64,000 nt of DNA from GBS-DC sp037442365 (GCA_037442365.1 JBBIQK010000006.1:8425-72424), one strand, 5' to 3'. Shown: positions 8,274 through 18,393, counted from the first letter of the stretch. Made by a program: numbers and translations. The notes: generated from the sequence alone by a model not told the origin.

Positions 8274-10259
8274 TTAATAGGGCAGCACGGAGACCGACTT
8301 GGCGACGAGCGCGAGCGCGATACCGAACATCCCAATCAAGCCCATCCCGCAGAAGAAGCCCGCCAGCAACACAGGCGCGTAGCGCATCCAGTTCTCCTCG
8401 CCGTAGCGTTTTTTGAAGTAGCGATGCCCCAGCCACGCGCCCAGCAGCTTCGGCAGCGTGAAGTGCGGCAACTGCCCCACCCCGCTCACCAGCCCGTAGA
8501 AGAGCAGAATCGGCCACTTGAACGCGCTGAACAGCCAGAACAGCCCCAGCCCCGACACGAAGCCCGCCACGATGCGCGGAATGTTCAGCGCGTTCAGCAC
8601 CACCTCGCGAATCTCGCTCTGCGGCAGGTTAATCTGCTTCCACACCGCCTCCATCTGCGCGTAGTAGGGCCACATCTTCTGCGCGAAGGGGAACAGCGGC
8701 GACGGAATCGGGCTTGCCTTCCAGAAAAACGCCCAGAAGACAAAGCTCGCGATGAAAATGACGGGCAACATCACCAGTTCCGCCTTCAGGATACTGGTGA
8801 ACTTGGTGCCTGTAAGTTCCACTTCACGGAAGCGCTGTGCAGACGCGCCATGGTCGTACAGGGGCAGCGGCGCATACCAGATGTCCACGCGCGGGTAGCG
8901 ACTGCTGATAATCGCCACCTCCTTGATGAACGGCACGGAGACGCCCTGCCCCGTCAGCCCGACCATCCGCGCCGACACATAGCTGTTGAGCGGGCTCCAG
9001 AGCAAGCCGAACCCCGCCACAATCCAGAGCGGAAAATCGGGCACGAGCCAGCGGCAGATGGCGATGTACGAAACAACGGAGACCGCCCAGATTGCCAGCG
9101 GAACCCACAACGGCGGGTCGCCGCGCCCTGGCGGAGGCGTCAGCCCGCGCAAGCGCAGCGACTGATTCGTTCGATACTCGCGCAGTGTGCGCACGACCAT
9201 CCCCACGCCTATCGCCGCCACCGCCAGCTGCAGCCCCACGATAATCGCCAGCCAGAAGTCCAGGTCTGCCGCAAGCTTGGTCTGCAGCGCGGGGGAGTTC
9301 GGCTGCCAGTTCGGGATTAGCCCCGCACGGTACAGAATCGGGTTCGCCACGATGTAGGTCGCCACTGAGCTAATCGCCGCGCCCAGCAGAATGTGATAGG
9401 GCAGCACGAAGCCGACCAGCACCTCGCCCAGATTGATGGACACGCCCACAATCGCCGTCGGCAGGCTCGCCTCCACATTCTGCGTCAAATCCAGAAACGG
9501 GATGGGGATAATCTGCAGCGCGTTGCCAAACAGCGTGCCCGTGAACACGGGGATGCCCACATAGAACAGCCCGAAGCCCATCCCCACAACCGCGCCCGTC
9601 GAGAACACGCCCCAGCGCCACGACTCCTCGCGGCTGCCCGCCTCCGCCAGCGCGAGCGCGCCCGACGCCGCCACAGGCGCCAGCGGGAACGGCAACTTCT
9701 CCACATCGGAGGTCATCCGAAACAGCAGATAGCCCATGCTCATCCAGCTCGCGCGCCCCAGAATCTCGGTCAGCGCCAGCAGGAAAATCGGCAGCGCCCA
9801 CGCGCTGTCCAGAAAGGTGCGCTCGCGCAGCGCGGGCGAATCGGGCGCAGGAACCGCCCAGCGCGGCACCTGGTCGGCTATCGGCGCGGCGGGCGCAGAC
9901 TGCACGAAAAACTGATCCCAGATTTTCCACTGCAACGGTCCGCCCGACAGTCCGTAGATGCCCATCGCGGTCAGCGACGCCGCGATGTAATACAGCATGT
10001 AAATCTCCTGCCGACGCAGGGGCTGCAACGAGCGGCGCATCACCTCCGCGAACAGCACAATCGTCACCCATTCCGCCGCCGCGCCCAGCCCGACGCCCGC
10101 GACCAGCCCCATGTAGATGCTGCCGGGCAACATCACGAACGCCACGAACAAAAGCCCCAGGAAGGTGCGGAAAGTGAACCCTTCCTGGAACTTATGCTCT
10201 TCGGCGGCGACCTCTTCGGCGGTCTGCCGCGCCTTTACCAACTCGTCCTGTACCGCCAT
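8274..10259 (-). CDS. OPT-like polytopic membrane protein (DUF6785/DUF6784 style)
   Basis: 661 residues with about 14-16 hydrophobic segments spread over the full length. Several stretches resemble oligopeptide-transporter (OPT) relatives common in Armatimonadota and Planctomycetota, for example the region around residues 165-225 (GRASWMSMGYLLFRMTSDVE) and the C-terminal ending. Substrate cannot be inferred, and transport of peptides or metal chelates would be a guess from the superfamily. It is monocistronic, 70 bp upstream of the dockerin gene on the same strand. Charged N-terminus, no cleavable signal. Confidence 0.7.
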   Translation of the reverse strand: MAVQDELVKARQTAEEVAAEEHKFQEGFTFRTFLGLLFVAFVMLPGSIYMGLVAGVGLGAAAEWVTIVLFAEVMRRSLQPLRRQEIYMLYYIAASLTAMGIYGLSGGPLQWKIWDQFFVQSAPAAPIADQVPRWAVPAPDSPALRERTFLDSAWALPIFLLALTEILGRASWMSMGYLLFRMTSDVEKLPFPLAPVAASGALALAEAGSREESWRWGVFSTGAVVGMGFGLFYVGIPVFTGTLFGNALQIIPIPFLDLTQNVEASLPTAIVGVSINLGEVLVGFVLPYHILLGAAISSVATYIVANPILYRAGLIPNWQPNSPALQTKLAADLDFWLAIIVGLQLAVAAIGVGMVVRTLREYRTNQSLRLRGLTPPPGRGDPPLWVPLAIWAVSVVSYIAICRWLVPDFPLWIVAGFGLLWSPLNSYVSARMVGLTGQGVSVPFIKEVAIISSRYPRVDIWYAPLPLYDHGASAQRFREVELTGTKFTSILKAELVMLPVIFIASFVFWAFFWKASPIPSPLFPFAQKMWPYYAQMEAVWKQINLPQSEIREVVLNALNIPRIVAGFVSGLGLFWLFSAFKWPILLFYGLVSGVGQLPHFTLPKLLGAWLGHRYFKKRYGEENWMRYAPVLLAGFFCGMGLIGMFGIALALVAKSVSVLPY

Positions 10260-10363
10260 CGCGCAGGGGATTCGGCGCAGGCGAACGGTCTCCTGCCGCC
10301 CAACCGCACCTTCGACGGACTTCGGCAGGAACGGCTTCAGAGAAGGTTTCTCACTTGAATCCA

Positions 10364-10472
10364 GACGGGTGAACCCGTTCCTATTACACGAAGCCAGCCT
10401 TCGCTGGCTCCCCGTAGTTTGGGCATCCTGCCCAAGTTCACGCGCAGGATGCGCGTGCTACCTGAGCCGACG
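10364..10472. repeat. Family A modular hairpin repeat
   Basis: This copy starts GACGGGTGAACCCGTTCC, then CACGAAGCCAGCC..., then two further hairpins: TTGGGCATCCTGCCCAA and CACGCGCAGGATGCGCGTG. It has the same modules in the same order as the reverse complement of 49159-49305, but the right end is missing. It fills the 257-bp gap between the transporter and dacB start codons, so it lies where the divergent promoters should be. Confidence 0.7.
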
Positions 10473-10516
10473 CCAGCGCATGCAGGAACCCGCACCGCCC
10501 TCGCGAATCAGACGCT

Positions 10517-11947
10517 ATGCTTCGCTGGCGCTGGACTCTCGCGCTGTTTCTCACCCTGCGCATGCTGAGCGCGCAGTCGCTTACCGAATCGATAGACGCC
10601 CTGCTGAATGTTGATTGGCTACGCTACGGCTACTGTGGGGTGGTCGTGCGCGATTTGCAGACGGGCGAGACGCTCTACCGACGCGATTCGGAGCGCGTGC
10701 TAATCCCCGCCTCCAACATGAAGCTGCTGGTGACGGCGGCGGCGATTCACAGGCTCGGCGCAGACTACCGTTTCCGCACGCGAGTCTGGGCGCGGGGGAT
10801 GTTAACGCCCGACGGCGTGCTGCAGGGCGACCTCATCCTGCAGGGGCTGGGCGACGCGACGCTGGATGTGAAGGGGCTGGAGACGCTCGCCCAGCAGGTG
10901 CATCAGGCGGGCGTCCGACGGGTGGCGGGCTACCTGCTGTACGACGACTCGTGGCTGGACGCCGTGCGCTACGGCTTCGGCTGGAGCAGCGGCGACGAAC
11001 CCTACGGCTATCAGGCGCAGATGAGCGCGCTGTGCGCCGAAGGCAACGCCGTGCGCCTGTACGCCAAGCCCGCCCCTCAGGTCGGCGAACCGCTCCAGCT
11101 GCGCCTCGAACCCGACACGGACTACATCGAGCTGGTCAACCGCACGCGCACAGTCGAACGGGGAACGCCCAACGCCTCTGTGGACGCCATCCGCACGCGC
11201 GCCCGCAACCAGATTATCGTCAGCGGCGCGCTCCCGCTGGGCGGCGAGGAGGTCTTCGTGGGCAGGTACGCAGTGGAGAACCCCTCCCGCTACGCGGCGC
11301 GCCTGTTCCTGAAGGCGTTGCAGGCGGCGGGTGTCGTGGTGGAACAGGGAATCACGGCAAATCTGGCTCCGATTGCCCCCGCGGAGACGCCCTCCCTGCG
11401 CCTCGTTGCCGAACATCGCTCCCCGCCGATGCACGAAATCATCGCGCGGATTAACAAACCCAGCGACAACCTGCTCACGGAAATCACGCTGAAGACGCTG
11501 GGCAAGGAGGCGCGCGGCGAGGGCACGACCGCCGTAGGTGTGCAGGTTTTGCGCGAATTCCTGCAATCAGCGGGGCTGGAAATGGGGGCGGCGCATATCG
11601 TGGATGGGTCGGGGCTGTCGCGCATCAACGGCGTCAGCGCGGAGAACTTCGTGCGCCTGCTGGAATACATGCATCGCTCACCCCATGCGGAGGCGTTCCG
11701 CGAGTCGCTGCCCGTGTACGGCGTGGACGGTACCCTACGCAACCGACTGCGCGGCGCGCCCGTGCAGGGCAACGGCTTCGCGAAGACGGGCAGCCTGAAC
11801 CGCGTCAGCAGCCTCTCAGGCTACCTGCGCACGCAGAGCGGTCGCTGGCTGGCGTTTTCAATCATTATGAACGCCTACAACGCCCCCGCAAGCGACGCGC
11901 GCGCCCTGCAGGACAAACTCGTGCAACTGCTCTGGGAACGGCTGTAG
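10517..11947 (+). CDS. dacB: D-alanyl-D-alanine carboxypeptidase/endopeptidase, PBP4 type (S13)
   Basis: 476 residues, the usual size for PBP4/DacB. A signal peptide covers residues 1-20. The three penicillin-binding motifs are present: SxxK as SNMK (66-69), SxN as SDN within INKPSDNLLTE (about residue 316), and KTG within FAKTGSLNRVSSLSGY (about 421). It acts in the periplasm, trimming or cutting peptide cross-links of peptidoglycan. Its gene stands alone, ending 2 bp from the convergent glyS stop. Confidence 0.95.
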   Translation: MLRWRWTLALFLTLRMLSAQSLTESIDALLNVDWLRYGYCGVVVRDLQTGETLYRRDSERVLIPASNMKLLVTAAAIHRLGADYRFRTRVWARGMLTPDGVLQGDLILQGLGDATLDVKGLETLAQQVHQAGVRRVAGYLLYDDSWLDAVRYGFGWSSGDEPYGYQAQMSALCAEGNAVRLYAKPAPQVGEPLQLRLEPDTDYIELVNRTRTVERGTPNASVDAIRTRARNQIIVSGALPLGGEEVFVGRYAVENPSRYAARLFLKALQAAGVVVEQGITANLAPIAPAETPSLRLVAEHRSPPMHEIIARINKPSDNLLTEITLKTLGKEARGEGTTAVGVQVLREFLQSAGLEMGAAHIVDGSGLSRINGVSAENFVRLLEYMHRSPHAEAFRESLPVYGVDGTLRNRLRGAPVQGNGFAKTGSLNRVSSLSGYLRTQSGRWLAFSIIMNAYNAPASDARALQDKLVQLLWERL

Positions 11948-11949
11948 CG

Positions 11950-14058
11950 CTACTCCACCACTATCTGCGTGAAGTCCGCCAGCGCGAGGTAGAGCCGATT
12001 CGCGCACGCGAGCAGGTTCAGGCGGTTCTGCCGACGCGCCGCGTCTTCCGTCATCACCATCACGCCGTCGAACAGCGCGTTCACCGCAGGCGCGAGCGCG
12101 AGCAGCTCGGTGTAAATCGTCGCGTAGTCGTGCTTGTAATACAGCCCCTCGAAGCGCGGGGTCAGACGCGCGAGCGCCTCGTGCAGCGCATGCTCCGACG
12201 GGTGTTCGAACAGCGTTGCGTCCACATGCTCCAGCCCGCCGATGGTTTTGATGCCCTTCTTCTCGGCGGCGGCGAGGATGTTGGCAGGGCGCGTCGCGGT
12301 CTGCGTGAGCGGGATGAAGTCGGGCGACTCGGCATGCGCCTGCAGCAGATGCGCCCGTTGCACGAACCCGTACACCGAGTCGTCCCAGCCGCCGCCCAGC
12401 GTCGCCCGAATCAGGTCGTAGCGCACGCCCGCCTCCTCCAGCAGCGCCTCGATACGGCTGTAAAACAGCGTGCGCAGGTCGGCTTGCACGGCAATCAGCG
12501 GCTTGAGCGGCGCGCGATGCTCGCGGTACGCGTCGTGCGAGCGTTGCACAAGCTCCGCCAGCGTCGGGTAGTCAGGCTCATGTTGCAAAATCTCCACCAC
12601 GCTCGCCGCCGCGCGCCGCAACCCAAACGGGTCGGATGAGCCTTTCGGCAGGTAGCCCAGCCCCACATAGCCCACCAGCGCGTCGATGCGCTCCAGCACC
12701 GCCAGCGCGCGCCCCAGCGACGACTGCGGAATCGGGTCGCCCGCATGACGGGGCATGTAATGCTCGCCGATGGCGGTCGCAATCGCCTCTGGCTCGCCTG
12801 CCATCCGCGCGTACTCCGCGCCAATCACCCCCTGCAGGTCGGGGAACTCCATCACCATCTGCGTCGCGAGGTCTGCCTTGCACAGCAGGGCGGCGCGGCG
12901 CAGCTGCGCGGTCGCCTCCGCGTCCCAGCCCAGCGCCTCAGCCAGCTGCTCGGCGAGGCGTTCCAGCCGATGCGCCCTGTCCAGCAGCGTGCCCAGCTTC
13001 TGCTGATAGAGAATCCGCCCCAGCGCGGGCACGAACGCCTCCAGCGGCTGCTTGCGGTCTTCCTCAAAGAAAAACGCCGCGTCGTTGAAGCGGGCGACCA
13101 GCACCCACTCGTTGCCCGCGCGCACCTTGTCGGGGTCGCCGTTGTTGTAGACCGAGATGAAGTGCGGCAGCAGCGCGCCCGAATCGTTCACCAGGGGGAA
13201 AAACTTCTCGTGCTTTTTCATCGCCGAGACCAGCACGGGCGCAGGCAGGCGCAGGAAGGTCTCAGGGAAACTCCCCAGCAGCAGGTGCGGCTGCTCCACC
13301 AGAAACACATTCTCCTCCACCAGCGCAGGCTCCAGCACAGGGCGCGCGCCGATACTGTGCGCGAGGCGGGTTGCGCCGTCGATGATGATGCGCTCGCGCT
13401 CGGCGGGGTCGGCGATTACATGGGCGCGGCGCAACTGCTCCAGAAACGCTTCGGGCGACTCGACCTCGAACGGCGCGGGCGACAGGAACCGATGCCCGCG
13501 ACTGTGCCTGCCCGACGAGATGCCCTCCAGCTCGAACGGTATCACTTCCTGCCCCAGCATGGCGACCATCCAGCGGATGGGGCGTCCGAAGCGCATCTTG
13601 CGGCTGCCCCAGCGCAGGGTTTTGGGGAAGGTCATCGAGAGAATCAACTTCGGCAGCGCGTCGGCAAGCACGGCGACGGCGGGCTGGCCTGCGTCGTACT
13701 CGCGCACGAAGGCATACTCACCCTGCGGCGTCTCCTGAAACTGCACGGCGTCGGGTTCCACCCCGCGCGAACGGGCGAAGCCAATCAGCGCCTGCGTCGG
13801 GTTGCCCTGCGCATCGAAGCACGCGCGCCTGGCGGGACCGCGCACGATACGCTCCTCGGCAGTCTGCTGACACGCCACCCCCTCCACAATTGCAATCAGT
13901 CGGCGCGGCGTGCCCAGCGTGCGGATTGCGCCATGCGCCAGACGGCTCTCGTGTAGCGTCTCGGTAAGTTTTTCCTGCAGTTGCTCCAGCGTCGCGTGCA
14001 TGAACGCGGCAGGCATTTCCTCGCACCCAATCTCCAGCAGCAAAGTCGCCCGTTCCAT
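11950..14058 (-). CDS. glyS: Glycyl-tRNA synthetase beta subunit
   Basis: 702 residues, the normal length for the beta chain of the bacterial alpha2beta2 enzyme. It begins with LLLEIGCEEMPA, the family's characteristic start, and runs through the tRNA-recognition HD-like region to the DALR-like anticodon-binding C-terminus (RRQNRLNLLA). It needs a GlyQ alpha subunit, which is not adjacent here. A TACAAT box ends 9 bases before the ATG with no ribosome-binding site between them. Confidence 0.96.
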   Translation of the reverse strand: MERATLLLEIGCEEMPAAFMHATLEQLQEKLTETLHESRLAHGAIRTLGTPRRLIAIVEGVACQQTAEERIVRGPARRACFDAQGNPTQALIGFARSRGVEPDAVQFQETPQGEYAFVREYDAGQPAVAVLADALPKLILSMTFPKTLRWGSRKMRFGRPIRWMVAMLGQEVIPFELEGISSGRHSRGHRFLSPAPFEVESPEAFLEQLRRAHVIADPAERERIIIDGATRLAHSIGARPVLEPALVEENVFLVEQPHLLLGSFPETFLRLPAPVLVSAMKKHEKFFPLVNDSGALLPHFISVYNNGDPDKVRAGNEWVLVARFNDAAFFFEEDRKQPLEAFVPALGRILYQQKLGTLLDRAHRLERLAEQLAEALGWDAEATAQLRRAALLCKADLATQMVMEFPDLQGVIGAEYARMAGEPEAIATAIGEHYMPRHAGDPIPQSSLGRALAVLERIDALVGYVGLGYLPKGSSDPFGLRRAAASVVEILQHEPDYPTLAELVQRSHDAYREHRAPLKPLIAVQADLRTLFYSRIEALLEEAGVRYDLIRATLGGGWDDSVYGFVQRAHLLQAHAESPDFIPLTQTATRPANILAAAEKKGIKTIGGLEHVDATLFEHPSEHALHEALARLTPRFEGLYYKHDYATIYTELLALAPAVNALFDGVMVMTEDAARRQNRLNLLACANRLYLALADFTQIVVE

Positions 14059-14067
14059 CAGGGCGAA

Positions 14068-14073
14068 ATTGTA
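14068..14073 (-). promoter_or_regulatory. -10 element of glyS, leaderless type
   Basis: TACAAT on the minus strand preceded by GG, 9 bases before the ATG. No GGAGG lies in the gap. Confidence 0.5.
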
Positions 14074-14165
14074 CCTCAGGGGCGCGCCCGAACAATTTCG
14101 GGCAAAATTCCCCCCAATTGCCCCATTTTCCTCCTTGAAGTGTGAACATTTCGTTAAATATGGTG

Positions 14166-14171
14166 TATAAT
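14166..14171 (+). promoter_or_regulatory. -10 element of the dockerin gene at 14228
   Basis: TATAAT in an extended context (TGGTGTATAAT). The transcript would carry a leader of about 50 bases that includes AAGGAGG, unlike the leaderless genes. Confidence 0.5.
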
Positions 14172-14227
14172 AGGGTGTGGCAGGGCGGCGCGTTCCAAGC
14201 CCCCTGCGAAAGGAGGCTCACATCATC

Positions 14228-15346
14228 ATGAGTGTACGAGGTTCTATGGCTTTACTGGCAGGCGCCGTTCTGAGCGCCACTTTCGCGTATGCGGACGGTA
14301 CCAAAAACGCCGAGCTTCAAGTCGCTGCCCCTGGTCAGATGGTGATGCCCAAGCGCATGATGAAGGTGCGCTGGGAGAACGGGCGAATCGTGCCTGTTAC
14401 CCCGTGGATTGAGGTGGGCGACTTCGCGCCCGCAGGACCCTGCGACCCCAACGAAGTGCTGGTGTTCGACCACTTCGGTACGGATGCTGATGGCAATCCC
14501 ATTGGAGGCGCGAACTGCCGATCCGACTTCGCTCCCGGCACGCGCTGGTACTTCGGTCCCAACTATCACAACCCCTACTACGCGAACGACATCGAGACGC
14601 TGGTGGACGCGCAATACAATGGCGCGACCGCCACTTCGCTGACGCACGCATGGTTCTGGAACCCGCCCGCACCAGAGCAATGCTTCATCCTTATCCTCAC
14701 CCTTGAGGAGATAGACGCCGAGTGTCAGGATGTGCATGATGTCTTTGACGGCAATCCGTTCCTGGACGGCGTTGTGCTGGACTACGGCGTTCTGAATGCC
14801 GGAGCGGGCTATTACAACTCTCCCGTGTGTCTGAGCGCGATTGGCGGTATTCAGCTGCCTGCGACCCCCGCCGATGACGGCAATCCCGGCACGGAACTGC
14901 TCGGCGGCTGGGCAGTCATCTACGCCAGCGCGTTTGATTCCAGCACAGGTCAGGTCACCTACGCCAGCCGAGCGCAGCCAATGCTCTGGAGCATGCAGGA
15001 CGCGGGCAACATCGGCAGCTCCACGGCGCTTCAGTGGGATGACGTCAGCCCGACCGACGGCAACCATGACCCTGCCACTGAGTGCTTCGACTACACCTTC
15101 AATCTATGTTCCAATCCGCCGCGCGTGCTGGGCGGCATGATGGCGTTCTGGGTTACGCCCAGCGGCTGCACGCCTAACGGCGGCGATGTGGACGGCAACG
15201 GCTGCGTGGACGACGCCGACCTGCTCGCGGTGCTGTTCGCATTTGGCGGAACGGGCAGCGGACTGCCTGAAGACACCAACTGCGACGAGGTGGTCGACGA
15301 CGCCGACCTGCTGGATGTGCTGTTCAACTTCGGCAACGGCTGCTGA
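14228..15346 (+). CDS. Secreted protein with C-terminal dockerin-like domain
   Basis: 372 residues. The ATG at 14228 was chosen because AAGGAGG precedes it and a signal peptide (SMALLAGAVLSATFAYA) follows. The central part (about 60-310) is an unrecognised extracellular domain with several cysteines (GANCRSD, EQCF, ECQD, ECFDYTFNLC), so disulfide-rich. The last 55 residues carry two dockerin loops (GDVDGNGCVDDADLLAVLF and NCDEVVDDADLLDVLF) and the chain ends FNFGNGC. It shares its tail architecture with the proteins at 7061, 27994 and, at the window edge, 62451. Confidence 0.83.
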   Translation: MSVRGSMALLAGAVLSATFAYADGTKNAELQVAAPGQMVMPKRMMKVRWENGRIVPVTPWIEVGDFAPAGPCDPNEVLVFDHFGTDADGNPIGGANCRSDFAPGTRWYFGPNYHNPYYANDIETLVDAQYNGATATSLTHAWFWNPPAPEQCFILILTLEEIDAECQDVHDVFDGNPFLDGVVLDYGVLNAGAGYYNSPVCLSAIGGIQLPATPADDGNPGTELLGGWAVIYASAFDSSTGQVTYASRAQPMLWSMQDAGNIGSSTALQWDDVSPTDGNHDPATECFDYTFNLCSNPPRVLGGMMAFWVTPSGCTPNGGDVDGNGCVDDADLLAVLFAFGGTGSGLPEDTNCDEVVDDADLLDVLFNFGNGC

Positions 15347-15373
15347 AGCCCTCTCCAATCTCCCTATCCCAAG

Positions 15374-15408
15374 CAACACCTCCTCACAAGAGGAGGTGTT
15401 GTCTTTTA
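15374..15408. terminator. Rho-independent terminator between convergent genes
   Basis: A perfect 12-bp stem, CAACACCTCCTC / GAGGAGGTGTTG, with loop ACAA is followed by TCTTTTA. This is the clearest intrinsic terminator in the window, ending the dockerin gene. On the other strand the T-run overlaps the GH51 stop codon. Confidence 0.85.
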
Positions 15409-17868
15409 TAAGCCCAACACCACCGTCACCGAATGGGGCGGCAACGCCCACTCGGTTTGCCAGCGTGTGCGCTCACGCTGGAGTCGCACCCGATTCGGCT
15501 GCTCGAAGGTGTTCATCGCGTGGAACGGCTCGGCGTGCAGGCGAATCAGTTCTGCATGCTGGGGCGTCGCACCCGCAACCTCCAACCGCACGTGCGCCGT
15601 CTCGGTGAGGCTGTAGTTAATCAGCCCGATGTGTATCCGTTCGCCGATGCGCACAGCGACGGTGTCCACCTGCCCCTCCAGCGATTCGGGCAAGTCAACT
15701 TTGAGCCGCTGCCCCACAAAGTGGGGCGCATACATCGCAAACGCCAGCCATGTCGGGGTCTCCACCACCTGTGTGGGGTTCACCAGTAGCGCAGGTAGCA
15801 CATTCACCAGCTGCGCCAGGTTCGCCATCCCCACATGCTCGGCGTTGCGTATCAGCGCGTGGAACACCCCCGCGGCGAAGAGGCCGTCGTAAAGTGGCGC
15901 GATCTGCCGATACTGGCTTTCCGCGTTCGCTTCGGGATACCATGTGTTCCACTCGTCGAACGCAATCAGGGGCGGGTTATCGGGCGTCTCCTCGCGGATA
16001 ATCTCGGCGGTGCGGCGCAAAATCCACTCCACCCGCTTGGCGCCCAACACGACCGTCTCATACGCTTCAGGGCTATCTTTGGGATGGGGACACCCTTGAT
16101 AGAAATGCACCGCCAGATACTCGTGGTTCCCCCCTGCCACGCGCAGCACCTTTCGGTTCCACTGTCCCCACTCATCGGCGTCCACGCCCACTGCAATCCG
16201 CAGGGCGTCGGGGTCTACCGTTCGAATCGCGCGGGCGAGTTCGTTTGCTTTGAGGGCGTATTTAACGGCGTCCAGATGCCCCAGCTGCCAGTCGCCGTAC
16301 ATCTCGTTGCCCGTGCCCCAGTAGCGCACACGGTAGGGTTCGGAGTGTCCGTTCTGGGCGCGGAGCCGTCCCATCGGCGTGTCCGCGCCGCCGTTGCAGT
16401 ATTCCACCCATTCCTGCGCCATGCGAGGCGTACCCTCGCCGGCGTTCAGGCAGATGTAGGGTTCGGCGTTAATCAATCGGCAGAGCTGGATGAACTCGTC
16501 TGTGCCGACGTCATTCATCTCCCAGTTGCCCCAGGCGCGGTTCCAGCGTGGGGGGCGCTTATCGCGTTCGCCGATGCCCTCGCGCCAGTCATAGCCCGAC
16601 ACGAAGTTGCCGCCGGGCCAGCGCAAAATGGGGATGGGGATTTTTCGCAAAGTCTCCACCACATCGCGCCTCCAGCCGTTCAGATTATCGGCGGGCATCA
16701 GCGACGCGCAGCCGACTATCAGCGCGCCCTGCCCCTCCGCCTCGATACGGAACGCGCCCGCAGACTCGCTCCGAGTGGGCGTCAGCTCGGCGGTAAGGGT
16801 GTGCCAGTGCCCTGCCTGAAGCCCCTCCCAGCGATGTGTCGCGTCCCCGAAACTCACCCAAACCGCCGACACACCTTCGGGATAGACCACCACCCGCGCC
16901 TGATAAGCGCGTCCCGCCTGCACGGGGATTCCCGCCTGCCCCGCGCCGCCGCGCGCGCCCTGAACCTCTATCCGCTGCGCCTGACCACCTGTGTAGACAA
17001 TCCGATGCTCCCCCTGCAGACGGGCGTCGCCAATTTTCTGCCAGCCATCAATCGCGCCGTCGGGCTGCACTTCGCCTGCGAACTTGCGATTGGTCAGCAG
17101 ATCCGCCCACAAGCCGCCCTGAATGCACAAGCCCATATGTTCGATGAAGTGCCCGAACAGCAGGGGCGAGACAGTCGCTTCAGGCGCGTTTGCATCGATT
17201 CGGATGACCGTCTCTTGTTGGGGCGCTAACGCGGGCAGCCTCTGGAGTGCGAAACGCTCCACCGCGAAACGGATAGGGGCAGACTCCCCCTCGGCGAAGG
17301 TTTTGCCCACAATCCCCACGAAGCGCGGAGGTATCAGGCTATAGAGTGTGCTGACCGCCTGCCACTCGGCGTCGGCTCGCGTGAAAAAGGTGTAGCGTCC
17401 GCCCTGCTTCGTGATTCGGAGTTCGATGTGTGGCGCATTCAACGGGGCGGTCGCCAACCGCGCCTCGCCCGTGCGCTCCAGCCAGAGTTCGGGAGTCGGC
17501 TTGCCCACGAACCGTCGGCTCTGGAACGCTCCCCAGAGGATGAGCCGATTCTCGCTGAAGCCCACCGCCAACCCCACATGAAACTCGGCTTCGGGCGGAG
17601 CGTCCAGCAGGCGCAGGGTCGCCTCCATCGTCCAGTCGCCTGCGGGACAGAGCGTGCGCAGCATCGGCGCGTCGGCGACGCCCGCCCAGTGATTGTAGCC
17701 GCCCCGCCGCGCGGGAACCTCCACGACCAGCCCGCCGTCCGCAAGCGTGTAAGTCGGTCCCGAAACGGGCGCACGCCACTCCCAGCGCGACTGCAGTGAA
17801 CGCCCCTCGAAGCTTTCCACGAAATCCTGAGTCGCTATCTGCACCATCAGCAGCACGCTCCACACCAT
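15406..17868 (-). CDS. Exported alpha-L-arabinofuranosidase, GH51
   Basis: 820 residues. A short hydrophobic N-terminus is followed by a lectin-like beta-sandwich (about 15-200) of the kind often attached to glycosidases. A GH51 module follows: SPLLFGHFIEHMGLCIQGG opens it, WGTGNEMYG holds the acid/base glutamate and AFDEWNTWYPE the nucleophile. A C-terminal beta domain closes it. Family members release terminal arabinofuranose from arabinan or arabinoxylan. At 820 residues it is longer than the usual 500-650 because of the N-terminal sandwich. It starts 51 bp after DUF1992 on the same strand, so it may be the last gene of a nuoE-DUF1992-GH51 unit. Confidence 0.9.
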   Translation of the reverse strand: MVWSVLLMVQIATQDFVESFEGRSLQSRWEWRAPVSGPTYTLADGGLVVEVPARRGGYNHWAGVADAPMLRTLCPAGDWTMEATLRLLDAPPEAEFHVGLAVGFSENRLILWGAFQSRRFVGKPTPELWLERTGEARLATAPLNAPHIELRITKQGGRYTFFTRADAEWQAVSTLYSLIPPRFVGIVGKTFAEGESAPIRFAVERFALQRLPALAPQQETVIRIDANAPEATVSPLLFGHFIEHMGLCIQGGLWADLLTNRKFAGEVQPDGAIDGWQKIGDARLQGEHRIVYTGGQAQRIEVQGARGGAGQAGIPVQAGRAYQARVVVYPEGVSAVWVSFGDATHRWEGLQAGHWHTLTAELTPTRSESAGAFRIEAEGQGALIVGCASLMPADNLNGWRRDVVETLRKIPIPILRWPGGNFVSGYDWREGIGERDKRPPRWNRAWGNWEMNDVGTDEFIQLCRLINAEPYICLNAGEGTPRMAQEWVEYCNGGADTPMGRLRAQNGHSEPYRVRYWGTGNEMYGDWQLGHLDAVKYALKANELARAIRTVDPDALRIAVGVDADEWGQWNRKVLRVAGGNHEYLAVHFYQGCPHPKDSPEAYETVVLGAKRVEWILRRTAEIIREETPDNPPLIAFDEWNTWYPEANAESQYRQIAPLYDGLFAAGVFHALIRNAEHVGMANLAQLVNVLPALLVNPTQVVETPTWLAFAMYAPHFVGQRLKVDLPESLEGQVDTVAVRIGERIHIGLINYSLTETAHVRLEVAGATPQHAELIRLHAEPFHAMNTFEQPNRVRLQRERTRWQTEWALPPHSVTVVLGL

Positions 17869-17919
17869 GCGGAGGAATTTCGCTGCGAGAGGCGGGTTTC
17901 CTGCGTAGGGCGTCGTTGC

Positions 17920-18393
17920 CTACTCCGAACCAGCAAACCGTTCCAGAAACTGCGCACGCTGCTGGGGGATGTTGTAGGGCGTCTGGGGCGCGGCGCAAGC
18001 AGGCGCGGTGCAGTTATATGCCAGCACCAGCGAGTTCACCCGCGCCATCACGCCCTCGATGCCTGCCCATGTGCGAGTCTGCCACTCCGCAAAGCGCTCC
18101 ACGCCCAGAGTCGACGCGCCGGGATACTCCAGCTCCGCAATCCGCCAAAGCCGCTCGCACTCCGTGCGCAGGCGTTCAATCTCGCGGGCGCGCTCCATCC
18201 AGTCGGGCAGCACCCCCGCGCTCTTGAGCAGGCGTATCGCGGGGCGCATCTCCGGCGGGACGAACCACTCCTCGTCCAGCGGCAGGGGCTTGCCTGTGCC
18301 CGGCAGGTTATCGAACTTGCCCTCCTGCATCGCCTCTTCGATTTTGCGCTCGGCGATGAGTTCAATCACCCGCTGGATGTCGGGGATGTGCAT
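17920..18393 (-). CDS. DUF1992 protein (DnaJ-C28-like)
   Basis: 157 residues. The N-terminal 80 residues match the DUF1992 pattern: a helix ending in IEEAMQEGKFDNLPGTGKPL, then PPEMRPAIRLLKSAGVLPDW. The family is found in bacteria and as human DNAJC28. Its molecular role is not established. The C-terminal 60 residues include two cysteines (NCTAPAC) and look lineage-specific. It lies 12 bp after nuoE and is probably co-transcribed with it. Confidence 0.85.
   Translation of the reverse strand: MHIPDIQRVIELIAERKIEEAMQEGKFDNLPGTGKPLPLDEEWFVPPEMRPAIRLLKSAGVLPDWMERAREIERLRTECERLWRIAELEYPGASTLGVERFAEWQTRTWAGIEGVMARVNSLVLAYNCTAPACAAPQTPYNIPQQRAQFLERFAGSE

Noticed and set aside
12745..13956. A 403-codon plus-strand frame
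   Set aside because: It is antisense to glyS, low-complexity in R/H/Q, and has no start signal.
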